Source: Anas platyrhynchos
Taxonomy: Eukaryota > Chordata > Aves > Anseriformes > Anatidae
Direction: 5' to 3'
Length of the DNA stretch: 64,000 nt
Assembly (NCBI RefSeq): GCF_047663525.1
Contig: NC_092621.1
Coordinates: 9,769,001-9,833,000, forward strand
The notes beneath the pieces were generated by a model. It saw only the letters and a program-made list of their open reading frames with translations. It was not told the origin of the DNA and did no database searches. Of the stretch, positions 48,785 through 61,224 are shown one piece after another (position 1 is the stretch's first letter; each line of letters opens with the position of its first letter). A program made the translations under genes and the position numbers.

Positions 48785-48794
48785 CCTATTTATC
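48785..48794 (-). promoter_or_regulatory. CCL21: CCL21 TATA box (GATAAATAGG)
   Basis: GATAAATAGG lies 60 nt upstream of the ATG, predicting a transcription start near 48,760 and a leader of only about 35 nt. It is identical over ten bases to the CCL19 TATA element. Confidence 0.75.
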
Positions 48795-48806
48795 TCCGGA
48801 CACTTT

Positions 48807-48818
48807 GCTTTCATTTTC
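48807..48818 (-). promoter_or_regulatory. CCL21: IRF/ISRE-type element upstream of CCL21
   Basis: GAAAATGAAAGC fits GAAANNGAAA and differs by one base from the CCL19 element. It ends 12 nt before the TATA box, in the same order and orientation. Confidence 0.65.
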
Positions 48819-48829
48819 GGCCCCCCCTG

Positions 48830-49630
48830 GCAGGCCGCCCACCAGCCGGCCGGAGGCTGGGTGATGGAGGGGAGGGAGGGGGGATGTTTCCTGTAAGCAG
48901 CGAGCCCCGCTTTGCGGATGTGTCTTGTCTTGTCCCCAGCTGCCCAGCACGGAGCGGGGTGCCAGGCGGGGGGCATGCCCAAGACGCGGCCCCCACCACA
49001 TCCAGATGTGTTTGCGGGCTCCTGTTTCCTCCCCGGCCCCACAACCTGCCTCTACAAGCTCCCAGCCGCTGCTGTTTGCCTGTTTGCTCCCCCGGCAGGG
49101 ACCCTGGCGGGTGGCCAAGCCATCCAGGAAAGCAAGGAGTGAATTTTGCTACTTCCCCACCCTGTGCTCTGCTCCCGAGCCAAGTCACCCGTGCGGGTGA
49201 GAAGGTGACCCTGCATTCCTGCCCCCGAGACCCCAGGGGCTCCTCAGATTTCTGAGCACGTCTGTAGGGCTGGGGTGTGCCGGGGCTGAGCTGCAAATGG
49301 GGCTGGGGGTGACAGCACAGCCTGCTCCCCTTTTGTAAGTCTGAAAACCCCGAGTGTCTGCATGCTCCCTGTGCTGGCACTGATACCGGATTGTGGGGAG
49401 CTGAGGATGAGCAGGGACCACAACCAGCTGAGGAGGGGCTGCTGGGCTCCTCCTGAGGTCCAACACAAAGGACAAAATGCAAAGCCCCAGGCTGAGCATG
49501 GCTGGCAAGAAGTGGGTCTGGGGGAGCTGAGCTGCAAGGGCAAAGGCAACCCTAAAAGCATCTCCTGCTCTCAGCTGGGGATGGCCAGAGACCTCCACAG
49601 CTTCAGGCCATGGACTGGAAGAGACCAAAG
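48830..49630. other. Non-coding flank upstream of CCL21
   Basis: This is the 5' flank of CCL21 on the minus strand. Beyond the core promoter I see no further element that I can support and no coding region. Confidence 0.45.
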
Positions 49631-49639
49631 ATGAAGGTT

Positions 49640-49870
49640 TCACGGCCAGGGATGGAGATTTCACAACCACTATGGGCAACCTGTTCCAACGCTCGAAATG
49701 TTCTCATGTTGAAAGCATTTTCCCCACTATTTAATCGGAATTTCCCTGGGTGCATCCTGTGCTGCTGCATCATGCCCTGTCCCAGGGTCTCTCTGAGAAA
49801 AGTTGAGTCCTGGCATCTCCCCAGCTCTCCCCAGGCAGCCCCCACCAGCGAGAAGTCCCCTTCATCTCCC
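49640..49870 (-). mobile_element. CR1 LINE 3'-UTR fragment
   Basis: Antisense CR1 landmarks in order: CCAGGGATGGAGATTTCACA, GGGCAACCTGTTCCAACGCT, TTAATCGGAATTTCCCTGGG and ATGCCCTGTCCCAGGGTCTC. This is a different CR1 subfamily from the copy at 33.3 kb. It is minus strand, truncated, with no ORF remnant. Confidence 0.8.
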
Positions 49871-52800
49871 CAGCCCTGGCTGCAGCACCCCACTGCCCTC
49901 GTCTTGGGCTGCTGCTCCTGCAGCCCCAGGACTCTTCACCAGTTGCTGATAAGGACCCTCAGAAGCAGTTATCGAGGGCAATGAGTAACCCAGGGGGAGA
50001 AAAAAGTCCCAACTTCTGCAGAAAGCAGAGCAGTGAGCCTTGGCTTTCGCCCCCTCATTGGGGAGGAGGCAGTGGGCTGTGGGCAGCAGCAAGTTGCCTG
50101 TGGATGCATCCCCTGGTTGTGTGGGTCTCCACGTGCATCCCTCCAACCCCAAAGCATCGGTGGTGTCAGGACAGGGTGAGAAAAAAGAGCTCTTACAGCA
50201 TTCCCAGCCCTCATCCTGTAACCTCTGCAGGCAGCAGTGCCCAGGCACCGAGCACCCGGGTAAACCCAAAAGCCTTGGCACAGCTGGGACACCAACAGCA
50301 TCTCCTGTCCCACTGCAGGGACAAGAGTGTGCTGGAGAAACCAGGACATCACTGCGCCCTTAACCCCAGCCCTGACCACCCATCCTGGTCAACCCAGTCC
50401 TGGAGCGCACGAGGTACAAAGGCAAGTGATGTGGAGAGGGGAGAGATGCCACCAGTGGCCCCCAGCACAAACCAGTCAGACCCAGGAGAGCTCTGCAGCC
50501 CAGCACGGAGCCCCGCTGCCTCCTTTGCCCAGTCTCAGCCCCGGCTGCAGCAGCAGACTCCTGGAAAGTCCCTGGCTTTCTGCGTGTTTTGAAGACACTG
50601 CAGCAGCATCCTCTGGCTGGAGGCCAGCCCCAAACGAGGTCCGAGCTGCTGAGGAAGGTCAGGGCACGTGTTCCCTTTTGCAGGCATCAGTTTTGGCAAG
50701 TTTCTGGTCACTGCAATTTGCATCCCAAAGAAAACAGCCAGCTGAGCGGACCCTCGCTCTGGTCCCTGCAGGGAAGGAGGTTTGGAGGGACACAAGCTCA
50801 GGGCAGGGGTACCCAGCAGCATGCTCATGGGCTGGGCAAACCATGGAAGCCACAGGTACCTGCAGGGTCCATGGAGGGTCTGTGCACGTCTCCCCTCCTG
50901 CACCCATCCTCCCAGAGCCCCCAGTTCACCCCGTCCTCCCCAGGTGCCCTGCTTTGCCACCTTTCCCCCCAGCCAAGCAGGGAGCTTCTGGCAGTGGGAG
51001 TGGGATAAGCATCCATCTGCGGGCAGTCATGAGGCTAGACCTCACCTTCAGGGAAAAGAGGAGCTGCCAGGGGTGGGGGGACAGAAGCAAAGCCCTAAAA
51101 AGGGCTCTCCAACACCAGCAGTCTCCAGCAGCCTCTCTGCTCTGCCCTGGCCAGGCACAATTTCGGGAATGTGCCCACTTATACCCATTGCTCACCAGCT
51201 TGGGCTCCTGCAGCCACCAGAGCTCAGAGGTGCAGGATGAGGGGGCTGCAAACAGGCAGGGTGCCCCTCTTTAGTGCCCCAGGCACTGGAACCCCCCCAC
51301 CCTGGCTCTCCATTTCCCCCAAGCTCAGGCAGCTCCCTCCCCTCACATGTCCCAAACTGCAGAAAGAGGGGAGAGGGTCCTAGGCAGGGACCCTCACACC
51401 CTGTGTGCAAAAGCAGTGGGACCATAGTGAGGGCTACCCTGCTTCTGGCACTTTCCCAGGCACTGAAATCACCCCAGGAGCTTGCAGAGCCTCGCTCAAG
51501 CCTCCATCCCAAACGCTTCCCGTGTTGGCACCCCACACCCCAGCACCAGAGCCTGGAGTTTGCTTATGAATTGCTTCCCTGGCTTGCAGCAGGGTCTGCT
51601 CCTCGGCATGCTCGGGGCCGGCAGCAGAGTCTCCTCGGGCGCACACACAGGCAGAGGGCATCCAGGGGATCCATCCTGGGGGTGGGAATTTCCAAATCCT
51701 CCTGGACGCCGCGTCCAAGTTAAAGTCACTGCTAACAGGAACGGGGTCGCTCGGCTGCGCTCAGCCCGCTGACCAGCAAATTCCTTCCTGCAGAGGCCCC
51801 CGATTCCCAGGACCGAGCCACGGAGACACCTCGCCGAGCCCGCAGCCTGGAAAGCCCCCGCCGCTGGGAAGGGGAGCGGGCTGCCTGTCAGCCACACGGT
51901 GCAGAAATGCCATGCAGCGCGGCGGTCCTCAGGAAATGGGAAAAGAATTGCTGGAAGCCTGCGGCACACACGACGGCTGCCTCCCTGTCCCCAGCGTGTG
52001 GCAGGGCTGATGGGAAGAGCGGGTGAGCACATGGTGCTGGGAAGGGCACCCCAGGACCCCCCTCCCCGCACACCAGAGCTTTGACATCCTCAGGTTTGGC
52101 CCCCGTGCACCCCAAGCACTCTGACCCCAAGGAAATGTGTTTTCCCAGCCGGGTGTGGGTACAAGGGGTTAACTCTTCAGTTGCTTGCACATCCACAGAG
52201 ATGCTGGGAGGCTTTTGGGGCAGCGCTGGCTCTCTGCTGAGAAATCTGCCAGGGGTGAAATGCTGAGAGGGAGCTGAGCAGTGCTGCAGAGCAGCATGAT
52301 GCCCTCTTTCTCCAGCTCTGCCTGCACGGTGTGCAGCGCTGCTCGTAGCACTCCCCCTGACCGAAAAGCAAGGGGCTGGGCTGGCTCTGCCTTTTTGCCC
52401 CCCTCCCCAGGGGAAGCAGGTGGGCTCGGGTGCTCAGCTCTCTCCTCTGTGGCAGGGTGAAAACCTTCATGCAGTGGCCAAGGTTCCTGCTGTACAGGGG
52501 CACAGTGAGATGCTCCTGCTCTCGGCAGAGATGCTAGGCCAGAAGTGGGTGCTGCAGGGAAGAGCGTGCCAATTGGAGTCTGCATAACCCTCCAAAATCA
52601 GGGCCCCTCTCAGCTGGTCCCCACCCCTTCCACCGAGCTCTGGCCCAGCTCCTCTCCCAGCAAGGAGCACGGCGATCCTCCATCCAGAAACCCTACGGTT
52701 CTCCCTGCAGCAGAGTAAAAACAGAGTGGAAACTGCTGGCGCCAGCCCAGCCTCTTGTTGAAAATGGAGAGGTAACAAGTCATAAATCCCCCAGGCAAGG

Positions 52801-54029
52801 CACCAGGTATCTGCCAGCCAAGCCAGGCAGTCAGCAAGGCTGCCTCCAGGTTTGAGTTGGGCTCTGTCCGAGCAGGGACACTGGTAGGGGCACACTCGGC
52901 TCAAAAGCACAGTCCCAGCCCGGCCCGCCTAGCGTGTGAATTCAGTGAGATTTAGGAAGCTGCTGGGAAATGAGGCGGCTGAGTGTTGTCGGAAAGGAAA
53001 CCGCTCCTTCTCCATTTCACGGCTCCGTGCCCAGGGACGTGGGACTCGGTGCTTGAAAACAGGCAGAGCCGTGCTGCAGACACCCAAGCATCCGCCAGGC
53101 AGCCCCGCTCTGCCCCGCGCCCCTGGCACCCGCCCGACCCCAAAAATCTCGCCCGGAGGGGCCAGATCCAGCGCCCGCAGCAGACAGGAGCTGGCACCCG
53201 TGGCAAGCTCGGCAGGAGGGGAGAGACGGAGACAGAGAAACTGAAGACAGCCAAAGGGAAATGAAGCACAACATTGGGAAGGCTCAGGAGGGTTTGCAGA
53301 GTGTGTTAGAGCAGCGTGTGAGCTGGGAACTGGATGTGCTTCAGCCAGGAGTGGAAAACGCTCTGCCCCCATTTCAGCCCCGAACAGGGAAGAAGCAACC
53401 CAATGCCCTGGCAGAGGTGGAAAATACAAGTGCCTGGGGATGGAGAGAGAGCCAGAAGACAGGAGGTGAAGCCCCGCGGGGTGAGGAGCTGCCAGGCACT
53501 GGCGCCAGGCACAGGCTGGTGGAGGGGCAGCTCCGCAGAGCCTGCAGCCGAGGGGGCTGAGGAGTGGCCGAGCACTTCCCAGCAGCTGTATGGAGAGGAA
53601 ACAGCTGCTGGACGGGGAGGAAATGGTCAGGGGGGGCTCAGGGAGCCCCGCTCCACAATGCACAGGCCTCACCCAGCCCGGATACAATTAAACAATAGGA
53701 AGAAGTTATGAGCTCCATCTCCAAACTCGGCCGGTCGTTAGCAGCGGTACGGGGCAGAGCGCTGGAGCTGTCGGAGGCCCGCCGTAGCTGACTCTGTAGT
53801 GAGGGCAATGCTTGAAGGCATGAGGGGTGGCCCGAGAGTGGTTCTGGCAGCCAGGAGCAATGCAGGAGGGATGCTCTGCTCCACCACAATGACCTGCATG
53901 AGGCAGAGCAACCTCCCTGCAGGCACACACAGAGCCGTGGTTAACCCAGGCACACCAAAGACCTCGAGAGATGGGATGGGACATTTGGCCTGGCCCCCAA
54001 ACTGGTCTCCAAAGGAGGCCGGGGGTAAG
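49871..54029. other. Intergenic DNA, no gene recognised
   Basis: No coding exon is supported on either strand. Several open frames exceed 250 codons but show no family motif, consistent with high GC content. No repeat family is recognised. Confidence 0.5.
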
Positions 54030-54187
54030 CATAGGGTGAGCAGTGTTTGGAGCTGGGGTTCTGCTTGAGATGCTCCAGCCGGCTGGCAAGCATCCGAGCC
54101 CTCTGGTTCATAGGGTGAGCAGTGTTTGGAGCCGGGGCTCTGCTTGAGATGCTCCAGCCGGCCGGCAAAAGTCTGAGCCCTTTGGTT
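54030..54187. repeat. 79-bp direct tandem duplication
   Basis: Two adjacent copies, 54,030-54,108 and 54,109-54,187, both begin CATAGGGTGAGCAGTGTTTG and end CTCTGGTT or CTTTGGTT. They differ at a handful of sites. The second copy runs directly into the 229-bp inverted-repeat arm. Confidence 0.9.
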
Positions 54188-54353
54188 CAGCGGGTGGCTG
54201 CAGGTGGTGTCCGACGGGCTGGGAGCAGCGAGGGGCTGGAAATTCCCTTTGGGGCTGGGGATCAGGCGAGGCGGCTGCTTGCAGCGTGGGAACAGCAGGG
54301 AAGAGCTGCAGGGGCAGCACCGGGAGACCTCCCGGTGGTATCCGCCTGCCAAA
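54125..54353 (+). repeat. Left arm of 229-bp inverted duplication
   Basis: This arm is the reverse complement of 55,553-55,781. By hand alignment the two have equal length (229 nt), no gaps and about a dozen mismatches. The unit starts TTTGGA and ends TGCCAAA, so its termini are themselves short inverted repeats (TTTGG/CCAAA). Similarity stops sharply outside these limits. Family unknown. Confidence 0.9.
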
Positions 54354-55552
54354 ACCCCTCGGACCATGCAGCAGGAGCACCTGGCTCCACGCTGAGAAAA
54401 TCACCCCCTGCCTTGCACCTGGGAAGAGCCAGGCTGACTCCCAGGCTGCAAGGCAGTAGTTAGGGAGTTTTGTTATAATGGACTTGGAGGACAGGAGCAA
54501 TGGGTATGTTCGTCTTGTCTGACCACAGGCCAGGAGCTGTCATTGAGTCCACGGTCGTGATCAATCAAGGCAAGCATCCTTCTGTAAGCACAGCTCAGAT
54601 AGCCCCATTGTCTATCAAAACATCTAATCTCAGTAGATTCAGCTGCCAAAATACCCTGTACTTACAAAATGCGTGGCTGGCACAAACATCAGGGAATCAC
54701 AGTGCTGGAGGTGACGCCTGTGCATACACCCATCAGCAGACCGCTGCTTACACCGCCTGTTCTGGAGTCAGCCTTTCAGAAGAAAAATGACAAGGTTTTA
54801 AGGAAAAGATGAGGAGTTAAAGAGCTTTTAAAAGAGCCTGATATGGAGTAACCTAGACAGAGCCTCCCTTTATGGCACTGGGGAAGCATTGGTAGGTGTC
54901 TGTAGTGGACCAGGAGGCTGGTGTGCAGCATTCACAAGCACCCAAGCACTTTGTGTCCCACCAAATTTGCCCTACAGCTGTGCTTGTCCAGCACAAGTTT
55001 CAGGGCCAGAAAAAGACCAGAAACCAGCAAGCAGTCCTCCACCACTGTGTTTGGACATGGCCCACAGTCTGTTCCCCACAGTGACAGCAGTGATGAGCTC
55101 TCCTGTGCCTACAGAGCATCCAGTTTCTCATGAAACAACAATTCCACCCAATATACCACAGGGCAATCCCACAGTGGGCAGAAGGAACCCCCAGTCTTTC
55201 CAGCTACACAGAGCTGGAGGTGCTGTGGAGACTGTGGAGCATTTCCAAAGTCCCCAGCAAACCCTAGGCTGCTCTGGTGATGCCATGGACTCAAATGTCC
55301 ATGCTCCCTCTGTGCTTCCAAACTGTGCGAGCTTCTTCACGAAACTGAGTTGTCCTAGAAGAAGGATGTCAGCCAGAAAGCAGCGTTGAAGCTGACATTT
55401 CTTCTGGAGAAGAGCTGAATCCTCCCTCCCTGACCTGGGGAGGTGAACGAGCAATTTGCCTTGGCCCACCTGGCACTTCCCACAGCCCAAAGTTGCTCTG
55501 TCCCGACGGGCTGGTGTGCCCCATCTCCATCCTCGTGATGTATCTCCAAAGC
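54354..55552. other. 1.2-kb spacer between inverted arms
   Basis: Non-coding as far as I can see. It contains no recognisable transposase, RT or tRNA gene. It is less GC-rich than the arms and looks unrelated to them. Confidence 0.5.
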
Positions 55553-55781
55553 TTTGGCAGGCGGATGCTGCCGGGAGGTCTCCCGGCGCTGCCCCTGCAG
55601 CTTTTCCCCGCTGCTCCCACGCTGCAAGCAGCCGCCTCGCCTGATCCCCAGCCCCAAAGGGAATTTCCAGCCCCTCGCTGCTCCCAGCCCGCCAGACACC
55701 GCCTGCAGCCACCCGCTGAACCAAAGGGCTCAGACTTTTGCCGGCCGGCTGGAGCATCTCAAGCAGAGCCCCGCTTCCAAA
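55553..55781 (-). repeat. Right arm of 229-bp inverted duplication
   Basis: Inverted copy of 54,125-54,353. It lacks the upstream CATAGGGTGAGCAG portion of the 79-bp tandem unit, so the shared element ends at TTTGGA. On the minus strand it lies inside a 336-codon open frame (55,128-56,138), and the translation of the arm is the same as in the left copy. This follows from the DNA identity and is not evidence for a gene. Confidence 0.9.
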
Positions 55782-55789
55782 TATTATGT

Positions 55790-58700
55790 TCCCTGTGCTC
55801 TGGTGGGTGTCCCTTCCCACTTCTTTTCCCTTAGAGACCAGTTCATAGTAGCTTAGGAGGCCCTTTCTCCTTTGAAGGGAGCGAAGGAGACAGCAAGATG
55901 GTTCTAGCACAGCCAGGGTTGTTGCAGCACATAGACACCAGATAGAGCAGCATCCATGAGCACTCAGAGCAGATCTGCCTCTGGTGTTGGTGCTGCTGGA
56001 TGTCTCTGCACACACCAGGGAGCCTTGGAGTGCGTGCGCTCTGCAGGTCCACCTCCGTGCTGTAGGGTCCAGGGGTCCCATCCCTGTCTCCCTCACTGGG
56101 TCCTGTCCCAGCACCCTGCAGCAGAGCAGACCCCGCATGTCACAGACGTCTGGAGGAGCTTGGGGCTGCCAAGAAGAGATTCAGAACAGATTGTGCCCCC
56201 TGTAGCCCAGCAGTAATCAACTGTGGTTGCAATCAGGAAGGGGATTTTGCACCCCCAGGAAGACCACAAGGGCCATGGCCCTAATTCCCATCTGTCCAGG
56301 GCTCTGCTCCAGTCCCGAAGGTCTCTGTGAGAGTTGCCAGTATTGCAAAACAACAGCCTTGCTGGAGGGAGAGGGGGAAGATGTTCGAGCCAGCAGCGGA
56401 GGACTGTGTGCCATTCCAGTGCCAAAACCTCTGCGGATGCTCCTGCTCTCTTCATCTTTGCCGTCTGCTCCCACCCCTGAGGGGAGCAGGGCCACGGGGG
56501 GCTGCAAGCACCGTCTCTATTTTCTCTTCCAAGCAATAGGACCCTGCCAGCCCCACTGCTGCCCCTGCCAGGGGGGTGTCAGTGCCCCCCGCCTGCCCCT
56601 GCTCCCTTCGTGGTGATCCTGAGGTTGTGTGCCCCCGACTGGCTGGCACATCCTGTGCCGTGGCAGCACCGGCACGCACACAGAGCAGGCTGAGCGGGCT
56701 TGGGATGAGAGTCTGGAGATCAACACAAAGGCTGGGAAATGTGTTTACAATGGAAAGCGCACACAAAATGTTCTCCTCTCTGAAAGGGGAGTCTGGAACG
56801 GCCGGGGTGGACGGCCGACCCGGTGTCTGCGTGGCTGCAGCTTCTCATGCAAGTCATCTCAGCTCGGGGAACACCCCCCGCCCCATCATAAGCTTTGGCT
56901 GTGTTATGCAGGGTGATTTAATAGATCTTCTGGAACCTGCTGAAGTTTGCAGTTGCTCGTGTGTCACTGGGAATGAAGAGATTAACTCCGGGCTGCTGAG
57001 CCCGAGCTCTGCATCCAGCCAGTATCACACACAGCCACTTTGGCTACAGCACTGCAGAGATAAGGATAACTCTCCAAACATCCAAGCAGCTCTTGGAGGT
57101 CAAGCTGCCCTTCATTCCCACTTGATGTTATCTGCCTTGGGAGCTCCTTAGTCCAATAGAGATTTCGGGAAAAAATACTATCCTGTTTAAAAACTTTCTA
57201 TTACTAGAGATGTCCTCCAGCTTGAGGATGTGCTAGTGACTAAGTGTTCCCCCAGACACGTGCACTATCTTTCTGGTCCGCCCCTATACCCCTGTCAAAT
57301 ATTGGCATAACATTTTCTTCTAAATCTTTTGGAAATTCCCGCTGTCCTGAGACTTGGCTGCCGCCTGGGTTCAGCACACTTTGCTGGAATAGGCATTTAA
57401 AATATACTAAAGCGAACCAAGCAGCACATCAGAAGAGCTCTCCTGGGGTGGGTGCAGCCCTTAGGAGATTGTAGACCCAGAGCACCCTCCGAGGACTCCC
57501 CTGTAACAACATGCAGCATCCGCCCACTCTCTGCTGCCCACGGGCTTCATCTGTGTGCTCAGGAGGATCTGTCACCGCTGGCCGCCCTGCAGCGAGGTTT
57601 CCTGCTTGTCTTCCTCTGCGTGGTTGTCACTATTCCCAAACCCATCAGGAGCTCCCTGGTGCCCTCACAGGTACAACGGGAGATGCATCTTGAAGAACCC
57701 TGAAGAGATGCAAGCCCTGGACACACACGGTTCCTTGTCCATGAGAGGTCCCAGCAAGCTGGCCCCAAGCTGCCTGGGAAGAGCTGGGTGCAGAAAGCTC
57801 CATCTGGGGACCTGTAGCCTGGGCCACAGTGAGCCTGGGAGGACTGGGTGGATCAGCAGCATCCCTCGTGGGTCTCCACACAGGCACCAATGCCTCCCTG
57901 TCACCAGAGCCATCTCACAATCTCTGTAGTCTGCACAGGGCTAAGACTGAACTGCCCAGTAGTTTCTCCAGCCCTGAACTCCAAACAGCATAAGCAGAGG
58001 CCCAAAGGAAGAAGAAACAAGGGAAGATGCAGCACCCATGCCTTCTTCCATCCTCATGGCATAGCCAGGATATGCACACCGTGAGCTGCTACCCAGGCCT
58101 GCACCTCTCTCCCACTCAGAGGATATCCCCCTAAAAAGCTGACCTTCCAGTCTCTCAGCACTAAATTCAATATAGAGCAATTTCTGGGAAGCTTTGGATT
58201 TCACATGTGTTTGTCCCACTTCCCAGGCTCCCCAGCTGCCCAGCTGTTCCTTTCCATTTGAGCTAATCACAGAGATTAAGGCAAAGACCCAGCCTGGAAG
58301 GTTTGCAAACAGTTCCAGCCTGTTTCTGCAAGCAGCTCTTGTCAGCACTCCGGCACAAAAACACACGAGCTACCAAACCTGTGGCATCCATGCAGGGAAT
58401 TCCCAGGAAGGGCTCAGTGCTAACCCAGATGTTTCTAGCCACCAGCTTAGGGATGCTGCAAGCCCCAGGGCCACTGGGTACAGGTCCCTCAAGGGGGAAA
58501 CTAAGGGGGGCAGTGAGGGTGGGAAAAAGATGCCTGGAGCTGCTGGAGAGGAGACTGACGTCTGTGACGCTTCCCAGCACAGCGCCTGGATCTCATTGTC
58601 TCCTGTGTCCACAAGAAGCCTGCAGAGCCAGGCTGAGAGGCCAGCCTGGGCAGAGAGGAGCCCCACGTTGTCCCCATCACAGCCCTGTGTCCTCGTGTTG

Positions 58701-61220
58701 TCCCTCGCAACCCTACGGCCGCAGGCAGTAGATGCTGGCTGGAGCTGTACACGAGCAGATTGACTCCAGATTTTGTATCCTTCGATCTCTCATGGCTGGG
58801 AGACTCCAGGCCAACATGACAAATAAGCCAGATAAGCCACCCTGTGTCTGTCCAGCTGTGTGCTGAGGTTTCTGCAGCCACCCACTGAGCAAGCCGCTGT
58901 CCCTGTCAAAGTAAACAGGTCGTCCTCCCTCGGCGAACAAGCTTGAGGGATCGCTTTGAACCCCCAGCCCATTTTCAGCCCCGTACAAAGCAAGCAGCTT
59001 GCAGCTGGCTGCACTAGGAAAGAAGGGGGCCCTGGCTGACTGCAGTGCGTGATGGGCAGTTGACAAACATGACCCTTCCCAGCAGTTCAGCACCGAGTCC
59101 CAGGGGATGGGAGCTGAGAGAGAAGCCAAATGCTCCCCTAAAAGGGGCTAGTGGCTGAAACGTGCAGTTTGGTGGTGGGGAAGGTCCCCCAGTATTACTG
59201 CTTTTGAGGTAGGGAAGAGATTTTATCAGACCGTATACCTGCAAGAGCGTGGCAGGGGGCTAAAACACACTGCTATGATGCTCGTGTGATCTGGGGACAC
59301 AGGGTGGGGACAGGAGCAGAGCAGAGCACACAGCCCATTTCCCTGGCCATGCACAGACCCACCAAGCCTGCCCAGCCCCAGGCAAATTGTATGGGGGGGT
59401 CTGTTCCCCTCTCCTTCCCTTCCTTCAGCAGCCCCCTCATTCTCCCCACAGCCAGCACAACATAAGCTGGGGAGATTTACCGGCAGGCTCAAATGGCTGC
59501 AGGCATTTGGCAACACTGGCAGCCACACCAGAACCTCATCCCCTGCCAGCACACAGTTTTGAAGGCAACAGGCAACGCTCGCACTGCTGCAAAGCAAAAA
59601 GCTCAGGCAAAACACGCCTGGATTTTGGCAGGGCACAGGGTGAGGAGGGCCAGCGATAGCTGTGGGAGCAAGGATCTGAACGACCTGGGTGCGGGGGCCT
59701 GCTGACTGTCCCGTCTGTGGCATCCCTTTCTCGGCACGGCGGGCCATTCCCAGAGCGAAGCCTTCCAGGCACGACAGCCTCGAACTTTTGCCGATAACAC
59801 AAACAGGACAGCTTGTCCTCAAAATCCGAGGACAGTTAAAGCAGAACGATTGCTCAGACTTACAGAGAGGAGATTTTGAAACAAATAAACAGCGCAATTA
59901 ATTTTATGGAGGAGCACAAGTGGAGGAAGGAATAGGAAAAGTATTTTCAATTTTCCTATTTTTTCTGGGGGGGGGGGGGGAAGGGGTTTTGGGGGGGAAG
60001 CAGGGAATGAGCACGTTCCTGAAAAGCAGGTGGGGGATAAGCAGGGGCTTTCCAGCTAGAGGAGCTGCCAGGGGAGCACTGGGAGCCCAGCACAGACCAG
60101 GGGACCCCAGGGACCTGCAGCACCGACAGTGTCCTTGCCATCAACTGTGACAAGAGGGGGAGTATTTCTCATTAGTCAGGAGGAGAAAAGTGTCCCAGAA
60201 AATCACAGGGACATAACCAGATAGAGAAACTTTTTGGGTGACTGTAGATGGATGAGCGGGAAGGGAAGATAAAAGGAGCAAGGGAAAAGCACACACAGCC
60301 AATTTCTTGATTTTGTGAGACAGCAGCAGCCACTGCTGAGCAGAGGGAAACTGCAGTCATGTTCCAGCTTGTTCCTTTCCTTCTGGTTTCTCCCAAGCTG
60401 CAGCCACAGGTCTCCTGCCACCTCCACCACAAAACCAGGGGCTGTGTATTGCTTCAGAAAGGTCTCTGACATTGGCATCTCTTGGTTTATTACTGCAGAG
60501 ACACTGGAGTTGGCTGCATCCTCCTGGAGCACCACTCGGGCTTCAGTAACATTGCTGGAACATCACTGCATGGGCTGATAAATAACACAGACACTCACTC
60601 GTGCTTTTGAGATAGACCAGCCTGAGGCAAACTAGATGCACAGGGGTGGGGTGAGAGGCAGGGACTGTCCCTGAGGGCCAGAGGATATTGTGGTGCTGGC
60701 TAAGGGTGAGAGTGCTCCTCTCTGCCAGAGGACCAAGGCACTCGGTGGCCTTCCCATGCATGTTTGTCAGTTCATCCAGACTCAGCTGCAACCCCCTCCT
60801 CACTGCCCTCCCTGTGGGCTCGTGGCCACACCAGCCCAAATCATTTACAAATGCTTTCCAAACAGCTCCATTAATCTCCCCTTTCCTTTGGAGCTAGCAG
60901 AAGTGCAGGTTGGGATGAGTTTGAATCTAGATGGAAATGCTCACATTTAACTTTATATCTTGTATGACTGTGTTTGTCTCCCCAGGCTGTTTGGTCCCGC
61001 TCTCCTTCACCAGCCCTGTGCCTCAGGCAGGCCCTTGCCATGACCAGCTTGCCTTCAGGCTCACACCAGGCACCAGCAGTCATTTTCTCCAGCCTTCCCC
61101 CATCCCTCTTTCAGGCTCCATTTGGCCAAAATCATTTTCAGCTACTGGTTTCCCCTGCTTCCTCACACTCATTTCACAGTATTACATATCCATCCAGCAC
61201 AGAGGTCTCTAGCCCTGTCT
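55790..61220. other. Intergenic DNA, no gene recognised
   Basis: No coding exon is supported. Complex AT-richer stretches occur at about 57,150-57,430 and 59,820-59,960. A poly(G)-rich tract lies at 59,967-59,998. The rest is unremarkable. Confidence 0.5.
59967..59998. repeat. Poly(G) tracts
   Basis: A run of 14 G followed within 20 nt by GGGG and GGGGGGG. It is prone to sequencing and assembly error, and is a potential G-quadruplex. Confidence 0.9.
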
Positions 61221-61224
61221 CCTG

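Noticed and set aside
48881-48892. kappa-B-like GGGATGTTTCC upstream of CCL21
   Set aside because: One base too long for the 10-bp consensus and not found in the CCL19 promoter, so not listed as an NF-kB site.
55128-56138. 336-codon minus-strand open frame
   Set aside because: No start context, signal, domain or splice support. Part of it is the inverted-repeat arm, whose translation matches the other arm only because the DNA is nearly identical.
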